Origin: Pachyseris speciosa
Lineage: Eukaryota > Cnidaria > Anthozoa > Scleractinia > Pachyseridae
Length of the DNA: 64,000 nucleotides
Assembly: GCA_016490735.1 (NCBI GenBank)
Contig: JAEMWC010000158.1
Location: forward strand, 716,001 to 780,000
Reading direction: 5' to 3'
The stretch's first letter is position 1, and each line of letters begins with the position of its first letter. The translations under genes and the position numbers were made by a program. The notes below the pieces were generated by a model. It did no database searches and had not been told where the DNA came from. It worked only from the letters and a program-made list of their open reading frames with translations. Positions 59,901 through 64,000 of the stretch are shown here, one piece after another.

Positions 59901-61708
59901 GCTTCTTTCCGTGAGTACTCGAAAGAACACGTTTTTGAAATCCAGTAACCTGAATAAAGGAGGAAATATTTGTGGATTCTTCTTTTTGTGTGTGGGTTTA
60001 TTTTTGCTGGATCAATTTTTTCGTGGTTTGATGGAAATCCACAAAATTTACCTCCTGGTATATAGTGTTTTCCCTGAATAGATGCGTAAATGTGCATCCA
60101 GTGACGCACTGTTTGGCTGAAAACTGAAAAAAGGATGCAAAACAGTAAAGAGTCCATGTCCCATGTTTTTTTTACGATGGTAAAGATTAGTTTCCCAACT
60201 GAGTAAATCTGTGGAAAATCTCATTTGAGAATTAAAAACAAACTTTTGACTGTACACCCATATTCACTTATTTGAATGGTTCTCAAGCTTGCTTTTTCAA
60301 TGTTTTTTGAATGGGGAGCCATCTTGGAACTTGCAGAGACTTGTTTAAGGAGGCCGTTTTAGGGTAAAATTCCGACAGGCAACATGGCTCTGAAATGGCA
60401 AAATGAAGGAGCTAAAATAATGACAACGAATGACGAGACTGCCACATGAAATTACGACAGCGACGAAGAGAAAAGCAAAATAGACAATGACATTGGTGTT
60501 TTGTAGACTAGACAGTGATTTGCAGGCGCTCGCGCAAAACTGATTGAATTTTGCAAAGTGAAACAATTAGCCTTGATGGCAGATTTACCCTTTTCTGGGT
60601 CTTTTCTCTTAATTCCCATCTAGCACTTTGCAAGGCTATTCAATTTAATTGACAGTATATTAAAGGTACAGGGAGGGATAGAGTGTTTTGGTGACAGAAT
60701 TACGAGAACACATTTACCTTAAACATTCCGGGCTGATTAAACATCTCTGATATCGATATTAGTGACTTTGGACAAAATTTCAACAGCGACATGCGAACCT
60801 CCTGCAATTGATGGGGGACATGTAGAGCTCCCTTAACAGGGCCTCTTAAAGGAGTCCTAGGGACTCCCAAAGGAAAATTTTAAGTGAAAACCCTGAAATA
60901 TTTGTGCCATTGCATCCTGTGCTGATAAAATAAATAATTTTGATTGCAGGAAAGACCGTAAGATGGCTCTTGTAACTATGGGGTCAACAGAAGAGGCCAT
61001 TGATGCTCTTATTGTAAGTAATGAGAAACAATTCTCTCATTAAAGGGGCCATGTCAGTAACTCTTAGTGTTAATCTACAATCCACAAGAATGTTTGTATT
61101 GATGAAAACCCAAGCTAATTCCCCAGTTTTGTTAAAAACTACTCTGCTGTTACAGCAAAACCAGAAATAAGTGCCATTGGCCAGGATGGAATGAATTGCA
61201 ACGTGAACAAATTTGGGCAGCTGTTTTTTAAATTTTTCATCGTGTCTAGCAAAAACTATCATAACCAACATTTTCTTTTCCTTTCAAGAATTTACTTGAC
61301 GTTGTTTGTTTGGTTTTCTGAGATAATTAATTTCTCTGTAAAGAGTATTTTGTTTTGATTGAACCCGTAATTTGACCACAGACATGACATGGCCTCTTTC
61401 CTTTTTATTCTTTTTATTTGAACTTCAACTTATTTATCAATTGTATTCAGGACTATCAGTTCACTTGTGTTTCTAGTAGAAGGGAATGTGCAAAGCGTAG
61501 AAGGAAATTCCAGCTATGGTGGGATTATGCTTTTTTTTTCCATCAAAGTAGCCACCATCTAAATTCAACTATCTGGGGAAATCCATAGCCCTTAATGATG
61601 CTTTACTGACTTGGTGTTTTCTTTAATTTCAAACAGAAAATGCACAACTACAAAGTCACCGAGTCAAACCACCTTAGAGTCTCGTTTGCTAAGACAAGGA
61701 CGTTGTGA
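32911..61708 (+). CDS. PTBP1: Polypyrimidine-tract-binding protein, four RRMs, complete spliced gene
   Basis: This spliced gene has 21 coding exons (1599 nt, 532 residues plus stop), every junction AG/GT with matching phase. The length agrees with the roughly 530-residue vertebrate PTBP1. The N-terminus has GTKRTAEDLL, like the family's GTKR nuclear-signal region. RRM1 (about 44-118) contains [11 protein letters not shown]2 (about 177-250) [15 protein letters not shown] and [12 protein letters not shown]3 (about 338-412) [10 protein letters not shown] and [19 protein letters not shown]4 (about 454-532) TLHLSNIP and [10 protein letters not shown]. The linkers [13 protein letters not shown] and [20 protein letters not shown] are near-diagnostic for PTBP. 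The protein binds CU-rich RNA and controls splicing in the nucleus, and RNA stability and translation elsewhere. The symbol marks the single invertebrate relative of PTBP1/2/3. Confidence 0.95.
32962..34674 (+). other. PTBP intron 1, first part, nothing recognised
   Basis: Only short frames without homology or codon bias. The Penelope fragment and a TA-flanked element occupy the rest of this 4.35 kb intron. Confidence 0.5.
34675..35530 (+). mobile_element. 5'-truncated Penelope-like element
   Basis: In PTBP intron 1. The ORF 34692-35345 (217 codons) covers the last part of the RT ([29 protein letters not shown]), a linker, and a GIY-YIG endonuclease domain ([39 protein letters not shown], ending [15 protein letters not shown]). 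The 3' tail carries a short hairpin followed by GAAACGTC. The AAAACTGTAAAAACG stretch before the ORF recurs inverted after it. Confidence 0.85.
35415..35475 (+). ncRNA. Possible degenerate hammerhead-ribozyme core in the Penelope tail
   Basis: TTGATAAT is followed by a GGAGT/ACTCC stem with a 7-base loop and then GAAACGTC. This order resembles CUGAUGA-stem II-GAAA of hammerhead ribozymes, which are known in Penelope-like elements, but the first core differs at two positions, so activity is doubtful. Confidence 0.3.
35641..37257. mobile_element. Non-autonomous DNA element with TA-flanked ends
   Basis: CAGTACCGGTCACAGGGATTGCA at the left and CAGTACCGGTCCGAGGGATTGCA (complement) at the right, each next to TA. 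Subterminal GCGTGTAATG/GTGTAAAATG repeats. No transposase frame. In PTBP intron 1. Confidence 0.7.
36298..36440. repeat. Tandem repeat of about 37 bp, four copies
   Basis: ATAGTTCGAGTGAAATTTTGCAGCACTC-like units inside the 35641-37257 element. Confidence 0.7.
37312..37342 (+). CDS. PTBP1: PTBP exon 2
   Basis: 31 nt, [10 protein letters not shown] plus one base. Acceptor TATTGCAG, donor GTATGT. Too short for an ORF call; found from splice sites and phase. Confidence 0.8.
37471..37493 (+). CDS. PTBP1: PTBP exon 3 (23 nt)
   Basis: Microexon encoding (G)LMGDQKK. Acceptor TTCTTTCAG, donor AAG|GTATTG. Phase 1 to 0 fits both neighbours. Confidence 0.75.
38022..38093 (+). CDS. PTBP1: PTBP exon 4 (RRM1 start)
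   Basis: 72 nt encoding [20 protein letters not shown] and TDTE. It contains the RNP2 strand of RRM1. Confidence 0.88.
38482..38562 (+). CDS. PTBP1: PTBP exon 5 (RRM1)
   Basis: 81 nt encoding [20 protein letters not shown] then KLHEPTQ. The last residues form a loop about five residues longer than in the vertebrate protein, just before the GFIEM strand in exon 6. Confidence 0.88.
39719..41642. mobile_element. DNA element with TTAACCCATTGACT ends
   Basis: TTAACCCATTGACTCCTAC at the left mirrors GTAGTCAATGGGTTAA at the right, 1.9 kb, in PTBP intron 5. An interior frame at 40226-40501 ([15 protein letters not shown]) was not recognised. Confidence 0.6.
42133..42209 (+). CDS. PTBP1: PTBP exon 6 (RRM1)
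   Basis: 77 nt encoding [20 protein letters not shown] and TTPTI, phase 2 out. It holds the RNP1-equivalent strand. Confidence 0.9.
42561..42655. repeat. Short inverted-repeat element
   Basis: AACCCTTTAACTCCTAAG at the left and CTTAGGAGGGAAAGGGT at the right form imperfect termini over about 95 bp, next to the MITE A fragment. Confidence 0.5.
42656..42790. mobile_element. MITE family A, fragment
   Basis: CAATTACTCTGGCCAGTCAC and CAATGAGCCAATCAGAATT match the family A interior. No termini. Confidence 0.6.
42882..42954 (+). CDS. PTBP1: PTBP exon 7 (RRM1 end)
   Basis: 73 nt encoding (R)[20 protein letters not shown] and HSAG. The [12 protein letters not shown] segment is the PTBP-specific end of RRM1. 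Confidence 0.9.
43461..44308. mobile_element. DNA element with TACCGTATTTATTCG ends
   Basis: TACCGTATTTATTCGTCTATAAGCCGA at the left mirrors CTTGGCTTATAGTCAAATAAATACGGTA at the right. GCTATAAGCCGA recurs inside. In PTBP intron 7. No transposase. Confidence 0.8.
44455..44575 (+). mobile_element. Diverged SINE fragment
   Basis: Contains CTGATTCTGTGGGACATAAAAGAACC, related to the SINE bodies above, just before PTBP exon 8. Confidence 0.5.
44596..44775 (+). CDS. PTBP1: PTBP exon 8 (linker and RRM2 start)
   Basis: 180 nt: an alanine-rich linker ([14 protein letters not shown]), then [20 protein letters not shown], the first strand and helix of RRM2. Confidence 0.92.
45609..45660 (+). CDS. PTBP1: PTBP exon 9 (RRM2)
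   Basis: 52 nt encoding [17 protein letters not shown], phase 1 out. Confidence 0.9.
45865..45923 (+). CDS. PTBP1: PTBP exon 10 (RRM2)
   Basis: 59 nt encoding [19 protein letters not shown], the RNP1 strand and second helix of RRM2. Confidence 0.9.
46328..46428 (+). CDS. PTBP1: PTBP exon 11 (RRM2 end)
   Basis: 101 nt encoding [20 protein letters not shown] and [13 protein letters not shown], highly conserved across PTBP proteins. Phase 2 out. Confidence 0.93.
46510..46979. mobile_element. MITE with CAATCCTGGCCAAAAGT ends
   Basis: CAATCCTGGCCAAAAGTGTTGGGACA and the complement of TGTCCCAACAACTTTTGGCCAGGATTG form the termini. A short internal duplication (ACATTGCTAGGGGGAGGGGG) occurs at 46820-46870. 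Confidence 0.85.
47189..47271 (+). CDS. PTBP1: PTBP exon 12 (linker)
   Basis: 83 nt encoding [20 protein letters not shown] and [17 protein letters not shown] is a PTBP hallmark. Confidence 0.93.
47351..48070. mobile_element. MITE with GTTAAAGT(A/G)CCCCTAACCC ends
   Basis: GTTAAAGTACCCCTAACCC at the left mirrors GGGTTAGGGGCACTTTAAC at the right, in PTBP intron 12. Confidence 0.75.
48095..48285. mobile_element. Partial inverted copy of the 4306-4905 element
   Basis: Contains GAGGTGAATAATTGTTTTAG, ATACCGACAAGCGGTCGGAA and GTGAATAGTACTTGCTAATC, the complement of the 4.3 kb units. Confidence 0.75.
48358..48543. mobile_element. Short pogo/Tigger-like element
   Basis: CAGTAGAACCCGATCTAAGG at the left and the complement of TTAATGGAGTTCCACTG at the right, flanked by TA; 186 bp, just before PTBP exon 13. 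Confidence 0.6.
48578..48658 (+). CDS. PTBP1: PTBP exon 13 (glycine/alanine linker)
   Basis: 81 nt encoding [20 protein letters not shown] and QGGLLQA. Lies in the variable linker between RRM2 and RRM3. Phase 1 to 1, so the exon could be skipped without a frame change. Confidence 0.8.
49349..49431 (+). CDS. PTBP1: PTBP exon 14 (RRM3 start)
   Basis: 83 nt encoding [20 protein letters not shown] and LVSNLNEE. Ends in phase 0 at GAG|GTGAGA. The next coding exon is 7.2 kb away, beyond a nested transposon stack. Confidence 0.92.
50446..51047 (+). pseudogene. Retrotransposon gag-like ORF, frameshifted
   Basis: A first frame (50446-50646) contains [20 protein letters not shown]. Near 50615-50625 the homology moves to the frame reading [23 protein letters not shown]8CX4CX3H finger follows ([19 protein letters not shown]). 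The gag frame ends with TGA at 51045-51047. The pattern matches DIRS-order gag proteins; the frame change implies decay or recoding. Confidence 0.65.
51048..52658 (+). CDS. Reverse transcriptase-RNase H of the Ngaro-like element
   Basis: The frame stays open from directly after the gag TGA, in the same frame as gag, to 52658. RT motifs are [15 protein letters not shown] (A), [14 protein letters not shown] (B) and [10 protein letters not shown] (C, YLDD near 51690). RNase H follows with [35 protein letters not shown] and LADAVSR. No ATG sits at the natural start, so pol may be made by read-through of UGA or the stop may be a mutation. Its end overlaps the recombinase frame by about 30 nt. Confidence 0.88.
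   Translation, partial: PTLSSPLNTPLWLAELIGDEDAAFLTDGICNGFQLAPPNSQFFPAEQDNYKSATNAKSKFAVEQAIRSEIAEGNYVITSNKPVIISALGAIPKPDSTEVRLIHDCSRPLGEGLNEYIHPQSFKFQTLDDAIKVLGPNYYMAKIDLRHAYRSVPIHPSNFPATGLKWQFSGDSHFTYFYDSRLPFGAKSSPEIFHRLTQSIRRMMARRGFPTVVTYLDDFLVIGKTKAACQLAFDTLLQLLQDLGFLISWHKVVCPTQKLVFLGVELNTLHCEMALPPSKLEELHQVVSSFRTKRRASKKQLQRLAGKLNWACRVVYGGRTFLRRILDMLNSLTSPSAKHRLSDDFHADINWWCSFLHHFNGRCPFLSQQPITDVQTDACPVAAGAYFQGDWLYHNFTLDSPELAGLHINYKEILAPIFAAFRWAPSWQNQHVIIHSDNTAAVQILNKGSTANPVIMHALRQLFWLSAIYNFRFTATHIQGKLNILADAVSRLHQPNHCLSFYNHLCELMPPSQANALPLIHHMSGTSAAFLCCRFP
52627..53649 (+). CDS. Tyrosine recombinase of the Ngaro-like element
   Basis: A 340-codon frame, +1 relative to RT-RNase H and overlapping it. 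It has an N-terminal SAM-like part ([20 protein letters not shown]) and a catalytic part with [21 protein letters not shown] and [13 protein letters not shown], giving the R..HxxR..H/W..Y set of tyrosine recombinases. It would integrate a circular DNA intermediate. The frame is intact; the first codon is GTG, so the real start is unclear. Confidence 0.9.
   Translation: MQPSFVAGSLDSALAKRLEEEIFFYRSHTFSVNTKTTYRSHRTSYLRFCHHMGYPPVPAQTAHICQYAAFLARTLKSTSIPSYLNIIGILHKEFNLPNPLTDNWPLQSLLTGIKRVLGQPPSQKHPITPHHLFLIFSQLNLRTSFDASFWAICLVSFFAMLRKSHILATSAHSFNPSQQLLRSDILLFPWGALLTLRWSKTLQFRERVVQIPLPLIPASPLCPVTAIQRAFSFTAHLSQDTQAFMWQDANSLQYNIFTYSQFLKRLRAILSALGLPANDFACHSFRRGGASFAFRAGLPVELIKMLGDWHSDAVLLYLTVPLAIRLESANVMAKSILTSL
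54480..55260. repeat. About 200 bp tandem repeat, four copies
   Basis: The block CATCATAAACAGTTTTA...CCGGAGATATCACTATTTTATG recurs with starts near 54521, 54723, 54927 and 55121 (spacing 194-204). It lies inside the Tc1-like element just right of the retrotransposon. Confidence 0.85.
55741..55912. repeat. 57 bp minisatellite, three copies
   Basis: GATCATTTTGAACCAAACAG...CCAAATGCGTTCATAAAATT is repeated three times almost perfectly. The period is a multiple of three, which makes chance open frames on both strands. Confidence 0.9.
56284..56342 (+). other. Candidate alternative terminal exon of PTBP
   Basis: A strong polypyrimidine tract and acceptor (CTCTTTCTTTCTCCTGTAG) precede a frame which, joined from exon 12 or 13 (phase 1), reads [18 protein letters not shown] and then TAA. 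Joined from exon 14 (phase 0) it stops at once (CTC TGA). It would give a form lacking RRM3 and RRM4. No transcript evidence is available. Confidence 0.3.
56532..56723 (+). promoter_or_regulatory. CU-rich PTB-type motifs flanking the 34 nt exon
   Basis: Upstream are TTTCCTTCTCTCC (56532-56544) and CCCTTCTCTCTCTTGCTG (56581-56598). Downstream are CTTTTCTC, TCTCTGTC and CCTTTCTTTGTC (56680-56723). These contain UCUU, UUCUCU and CUCUCU elements, the known PTB binding sequences, on both sides of the exon. That suggests feedback control by exon skipping; the functional claim is inference. Confidence 0.5.
56641..56674 (+). CDS. PTBP1: PTBP exon 15, 34 nt microexon (RRM3)
   Basis: Exactly 34 nt between ATTCTCTAG and GTACGT, encoding [11 protein letters not shown] plus one base; human PTBP1 has RVTPQSLFILF in the same place. 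Phase 0 in and 1 out matches exons 14 and 16. It is the homologue of the 34 nt exon whose skipping underlies vertebrate PTBP1/PTBP2 autoregulation. Without it, exon 14 joined to exon 16 reads VCMAT then stops at 57542-57544. A branch-point-like CTCAC lies about 24 bases upstream of the exon. Confidence 0.85.
57527..57619 (+). CDS. PTBP1: PTBP exon 16 (RRM3)
   Basis: 93 nt encoding (G)[20 protein letters not shown] and [10 protein letters not shown]. Phase 1 to 1. Confidence 0.93.
57848..58863. mobile_element. Possible DNA element with TTAACCCTTTAACTGG ends
   Basis: TTAACCCTTTAACTGG at the left and TTAACTCTTTAAGTGG (complement) at the right bound about 1 kb in PTBP intron 16. A minus-strand frame (58119-58412, with [18 protein letters not shown]) was not recognised. 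Confidence 0.5.
58952..59046 (+). CDS. PTBP1: PTBP exon 17 (RRM3 end)
   Basis: 95 nt encoding (A)[20 protein letters not shown] and [11 protein letters not shown]. Donor GAT|GTAAGT. Confidence 0.92.
59105..59180 (-). repeat. tRNA-like SINE head
   Basis: The minus strand reads GCCTTGTTAGCTCAGTTGGTAGAGCACTGC, a tRNA box A half without an intact cloverleaf or box B. A SINE remnant in PTBP intron 17. Confidence 0.5.
59644..59762 (+). CDS. PTBP1: PTBP exon 18 (RRM3-RRM4 junction)
   Basis: 119 nt encoding [30 protein letters not shown] and NRTLHLSNI. This segment packs RRM3 and RRM4 together in known structures. Confidence 0.95.
59836..59910 (+). CDS. PTBP1: PTBP exon 19 (RRM4)
   Basis: 75 nt encoding [20 protein letters not shown] and FRFF. 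Phase 2 out. Confidence 0.92.
60950..61013 (+). CDS. PTBP1: PTBP exon 20 (RRM4)
   Basis: 64 nt encoding [20 protein letters not shown] and I. Confidence 0.93.
61042..61399. mobile_element. MITE with AAAGGGGCCATGTCA ends
   Basis: AAAGGGGCCATGTCA at the left and the complement of GACATGACATGGCCTCTTT at the right, in PTBP intron 20. Confidence 0.6.
61637..61708 (+). CDS. PTBP1: PTBP exon 21 (RRM4 end, stop)
   Basis: 72 nt encoding [20 protein letters not shown] and RTL, with the TGA stop at 61706-61708. Ending within a few residues of RVSFAK(T/S) is normal for the family. The 3' UTR runs on, but I saw no convincing polyadenylation signal. Confidence 0.93.
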   Translation, partial: KMHNYKVTESNHLRVSFAKTRTL

Positions 61709-61778
61709 GTTGTATCACTCAAGGAACTTACACTTATTTTTCTCATCAAGTTACCATGTCTTTCTTCTTCTTATGTGG

Positions 61779-62014
61779 CATTCTTTGCGATTAGTCAGGC
61801 TGCTTTGTTGATGTTCAAGTTAGGCATTTGCCTGATGCATGCACTTGGCATCAGGTTGGGCAATCAAGCAAATGCCTACATACCACATCTTTCTACTTTC
61901 ATTTGCAGCATTCTTTGTGATTAGTCAGGCTGCTTTGTTGATGTTCAAATCAAATCAAATCATTTGTCTGATGCGTGCGCTTGGCATCAGGTTGGCAATC
62001 AAGCAAATGCCTGT
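61779..62014. repeat. Direct duplication downstream of the PTBP stop
   Basis: GCATTCTTTG(C/T)GATTAGTCAGGCTGCTTTGTTGATGTTCAA...GGCATCAGGTTGG occurs at 61779-61883 and again at 61909-62014. Confidence 0.8.
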
Positions 62015-63565
62015 ATAGAAGGTTGTTCCATTTTAGAATTGTTAATCTTACAGAAGGGCACATATAAACAAATTTGCATAGGTATTTCCTAGCCACTAGT
62101 TTCTCTTCACTATACTCTTAGTTATCTGTAAATTCCAATTTACTCACAAAGCTCCATCCAACCACCAAGACCAAGCATATTTGTCAACTTTTTTTTCATT
62201 TGACGCTTCTTGCTACTCAGGTTAGCTTTTCCTTTGTAAGAGCATTTTGTTTTTGGCAAAGGTGGTTGGTTTCATAAGAACCCCTTGAAGTCCATAGCAC
62301 AAAACATGACTTCTCCTTACTGATCTATGTACATAATTATGTAAAATTGTTATGAGAATTTAAAGATAGATCAAGATTGTTTTCTAGTTAATTATGACCA
62401 GTAGTTTTTATTACTATTGTAAAGAGAAGTTCTTTTTTGTGGCTTGACAATGAAAGGGTTCTTAAGTAAATGTTTGTTTGTTGACGTCATGTGCCTTGGC
62501 TATGCCTAGGTGATTTTATAGCATGCAGAAGTATTTTTAAATTTAAAAGACCCTAAGATTTAGGGTCACTGGGTTAGTTGGGCTTAAGATTCAATTTTTG
62601 CTTTGAGATTTAATTTAAAGTTTCAATTCCAGATTGTTTTCTTCCCACTTATGGAGCAACCAGTTGTACCTGTTTAGTGTAGTTTTTGTAACATGAACTA
62701 ACCATTCTACAATAATATTATTAGTCAAACTATGTCACGTGTGACCAGTATTTAGGAGAATGAAATGAACATTGTAATGCCCTGCATCTGAATGGAATCT
62801 TTAGATTTTTGTGGAGATCTTCCCGAAAAGCACTCATTAACTGGAAAAAATTCAAAACGCATAAGAAACAATTGATAGTTTTCAAATACTTCAGGCTGTA
62901 ATTTAAAAAACTCTTAGCTTTATGCCGTCAACAAACTAGACAAATTTAGAGAGGAATATCTTGCTGGCGATGTTCAAAATTCAAAAATACTGTTCACCCT
63001 TGATGTAGAGTGACTGTAAAACAGTTTTCCTAGTCTGGGCTCGAAAAGTTTATCAATCGCAATCTTTGGAAATTACCCAAAATCCATCTCGCAATTTGTT
63101 TATGTTCTGTATCTTTTAGACCATTTTTAGCTCATTGGAAAAGACTGGGACCGAGTAACTGTGCAAGTGATTGTGGGATTGTATAGGGTGATGTGTATGC
63201 TTTCTCTAAACAATCCCATGATCCCCAACATGGCACTCTTAAGCCCAGTCTTTTGCAAAGTGAGTTTTCAGCCACTTTGCTCCATAAGGGTAGAGCCTTT
63301 AGTTTTAGTTGTCTATTGGAATATTTGGAATTGATTTTGTCTTGGCATCAAATTACGTTCGCACTCTTTACGCTTAGCTTTACGCCAAAGGCTTGCATTC
63401 AAAATTTGCTATGAGTTTAATTGCTTTAACTATTTAGTGTTCGTTGTTTCAAAGTAAGATTGTCAGATTTGGGAAGGGACTTGTAATAGCATTACCCTCG
63501 TTAATCTTGTTTGTAGAAACCTTTCATACGAAAAGGATTTAGAAAAAATAAAAATTAATTTTGTA
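62015..63565. other. PTBP 3' flank, nothing recognised
   Basis: It probably includes the end of the 3' UTR. No clear AATAAA near a plausible cleavage site and no coding exon pattern was seen. Confidence 0.45.
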
Positions 63566-63890
63566 ATGTGTTGTTGTATCATGTTATTTGGGAGAAAGTG
63601 TGACCACTGTGCGCCTAAGTTTTGCCATATCACCCCAATACTCAAGGAGTTGCACTGGTTGCCAGTGCGGGCGTGCATAGAATTGAAAATTCTCTTGATT
63701 ACTTTCAAAGTTATCAACAGATTGGCCCCTAAATATCTCTCAGATTTAGTAGAAATTCTACCGAAGTCTAGGTACGATTTGCACCGTAATAATAACGGTA
63801 TTTTATAAGCTAGAACTACATTAAGAACTAAGAAGTCAATGGGTGTCTGCGTGTTCATAAGCGCCGCTCCATTCTTATGGAATAGTCATA
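63566..63890 (+). mobile_element. LINE RT C-terminal fragment
   Basis: HITPILKELHWLPVRACIEL, KILLITFKVINRLAPKYLSD and, after a stop, AAPFLWN. This is the familiar thumb/tail region of CR1/Rex-type LINE proteins. It lies downstream of PTBP. Confidence 0.75.
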
Positions 63891-64000
63891 TTTATTATTG
63901 ATTTTTATTTCTCATTATCTTACACCAACTCCATTTATAGAGCGTTTTCATTCACGTGATTACCTGCCATATTGGTTTATCGAAACAAAAGAAAGTATTT

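Overview
This is a eukaryotic, intron-rich, AT-rich genomic window. It most likely comes from a cnidarian, and I favour a stony coral or other hexacoral. I infer this from the gene structures, the tandem discoidin (F5/8 type C) protein, and short palindromic repeats of a kind I associate with coral genomes. The species cannot be told from the sequence alone.

Two protein-coding genes lie head to head, with start codons about 3.8 kb apart.

(1) Minus strand, 29077 down past base 1. This is a secreted multi-discoidin protein: signal peptide, a roughly 165-residue beta-sandwich (MAM/lectin-like) module, then at least ten F5/8 type C domains. I resolved 24 coding exons by eye. Each domain is normally two exons: a 305-329 nt exon (phase 1 in, 0 out) and a 142 nt exon (phase 0 in, 1 out). 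The domains alternate between two sequence types (odd LGMQNGRI-like, even PLGxEDGR-like), so the array looks built from a duplicated two-domain unit. The last domain is cut by the window edge. Domain 8 has a one-base frameshift, and a degenerate duplicate of one 142 nt exon sits beside domain 7.

(2) Plus strand, 32911-61708. This is a complete polypyrimidine-tract-binding protein (PTBP1/2/3, hephaestus family) with four RRMs. I resolved 21 coding exons summing to 1599 nt (532 residues plus stop) with matching phases throughout. It includes a 34 nt exon at 56641-56674, the length and phase of the autoregulated vertebrate PTBP1 exon 11 / PTBP2 exon 10. Skipping it gives an almost immediate stop, and CU-rich PTB-type motifs flank it.

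The introns and spacer are full of mobile DNA. PTBP intron 14 holds a nested stack: a Tc1/mariner-like element with TA-flanked inverted ends (49758-55704), split by a 4.2 kb tyrosine-recombinase retrotransposon (Ngaro-like: CCCH gag, RT-RNase H, tyrosine recombinase, split direct repeats A1-B1-A2-B2). Elsewhere there are a 5'-truncated Penelope-like element with a GIY-YIG domain, several LINE 3' fragments, tRNA-derived SINEs, at least four copies of one MITE family, many other inverted-repeat elements, tandem repeats and microsatellites.

No bacterial-type features (operons, CRISPR arrays) and no stand-alone tRNA or rRNA genes were seen. Downstream of the PTBP stop codon (61709-64000) I see only repeats and a LINE fragment. 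The PTBP polyadenylation site was not resolved.
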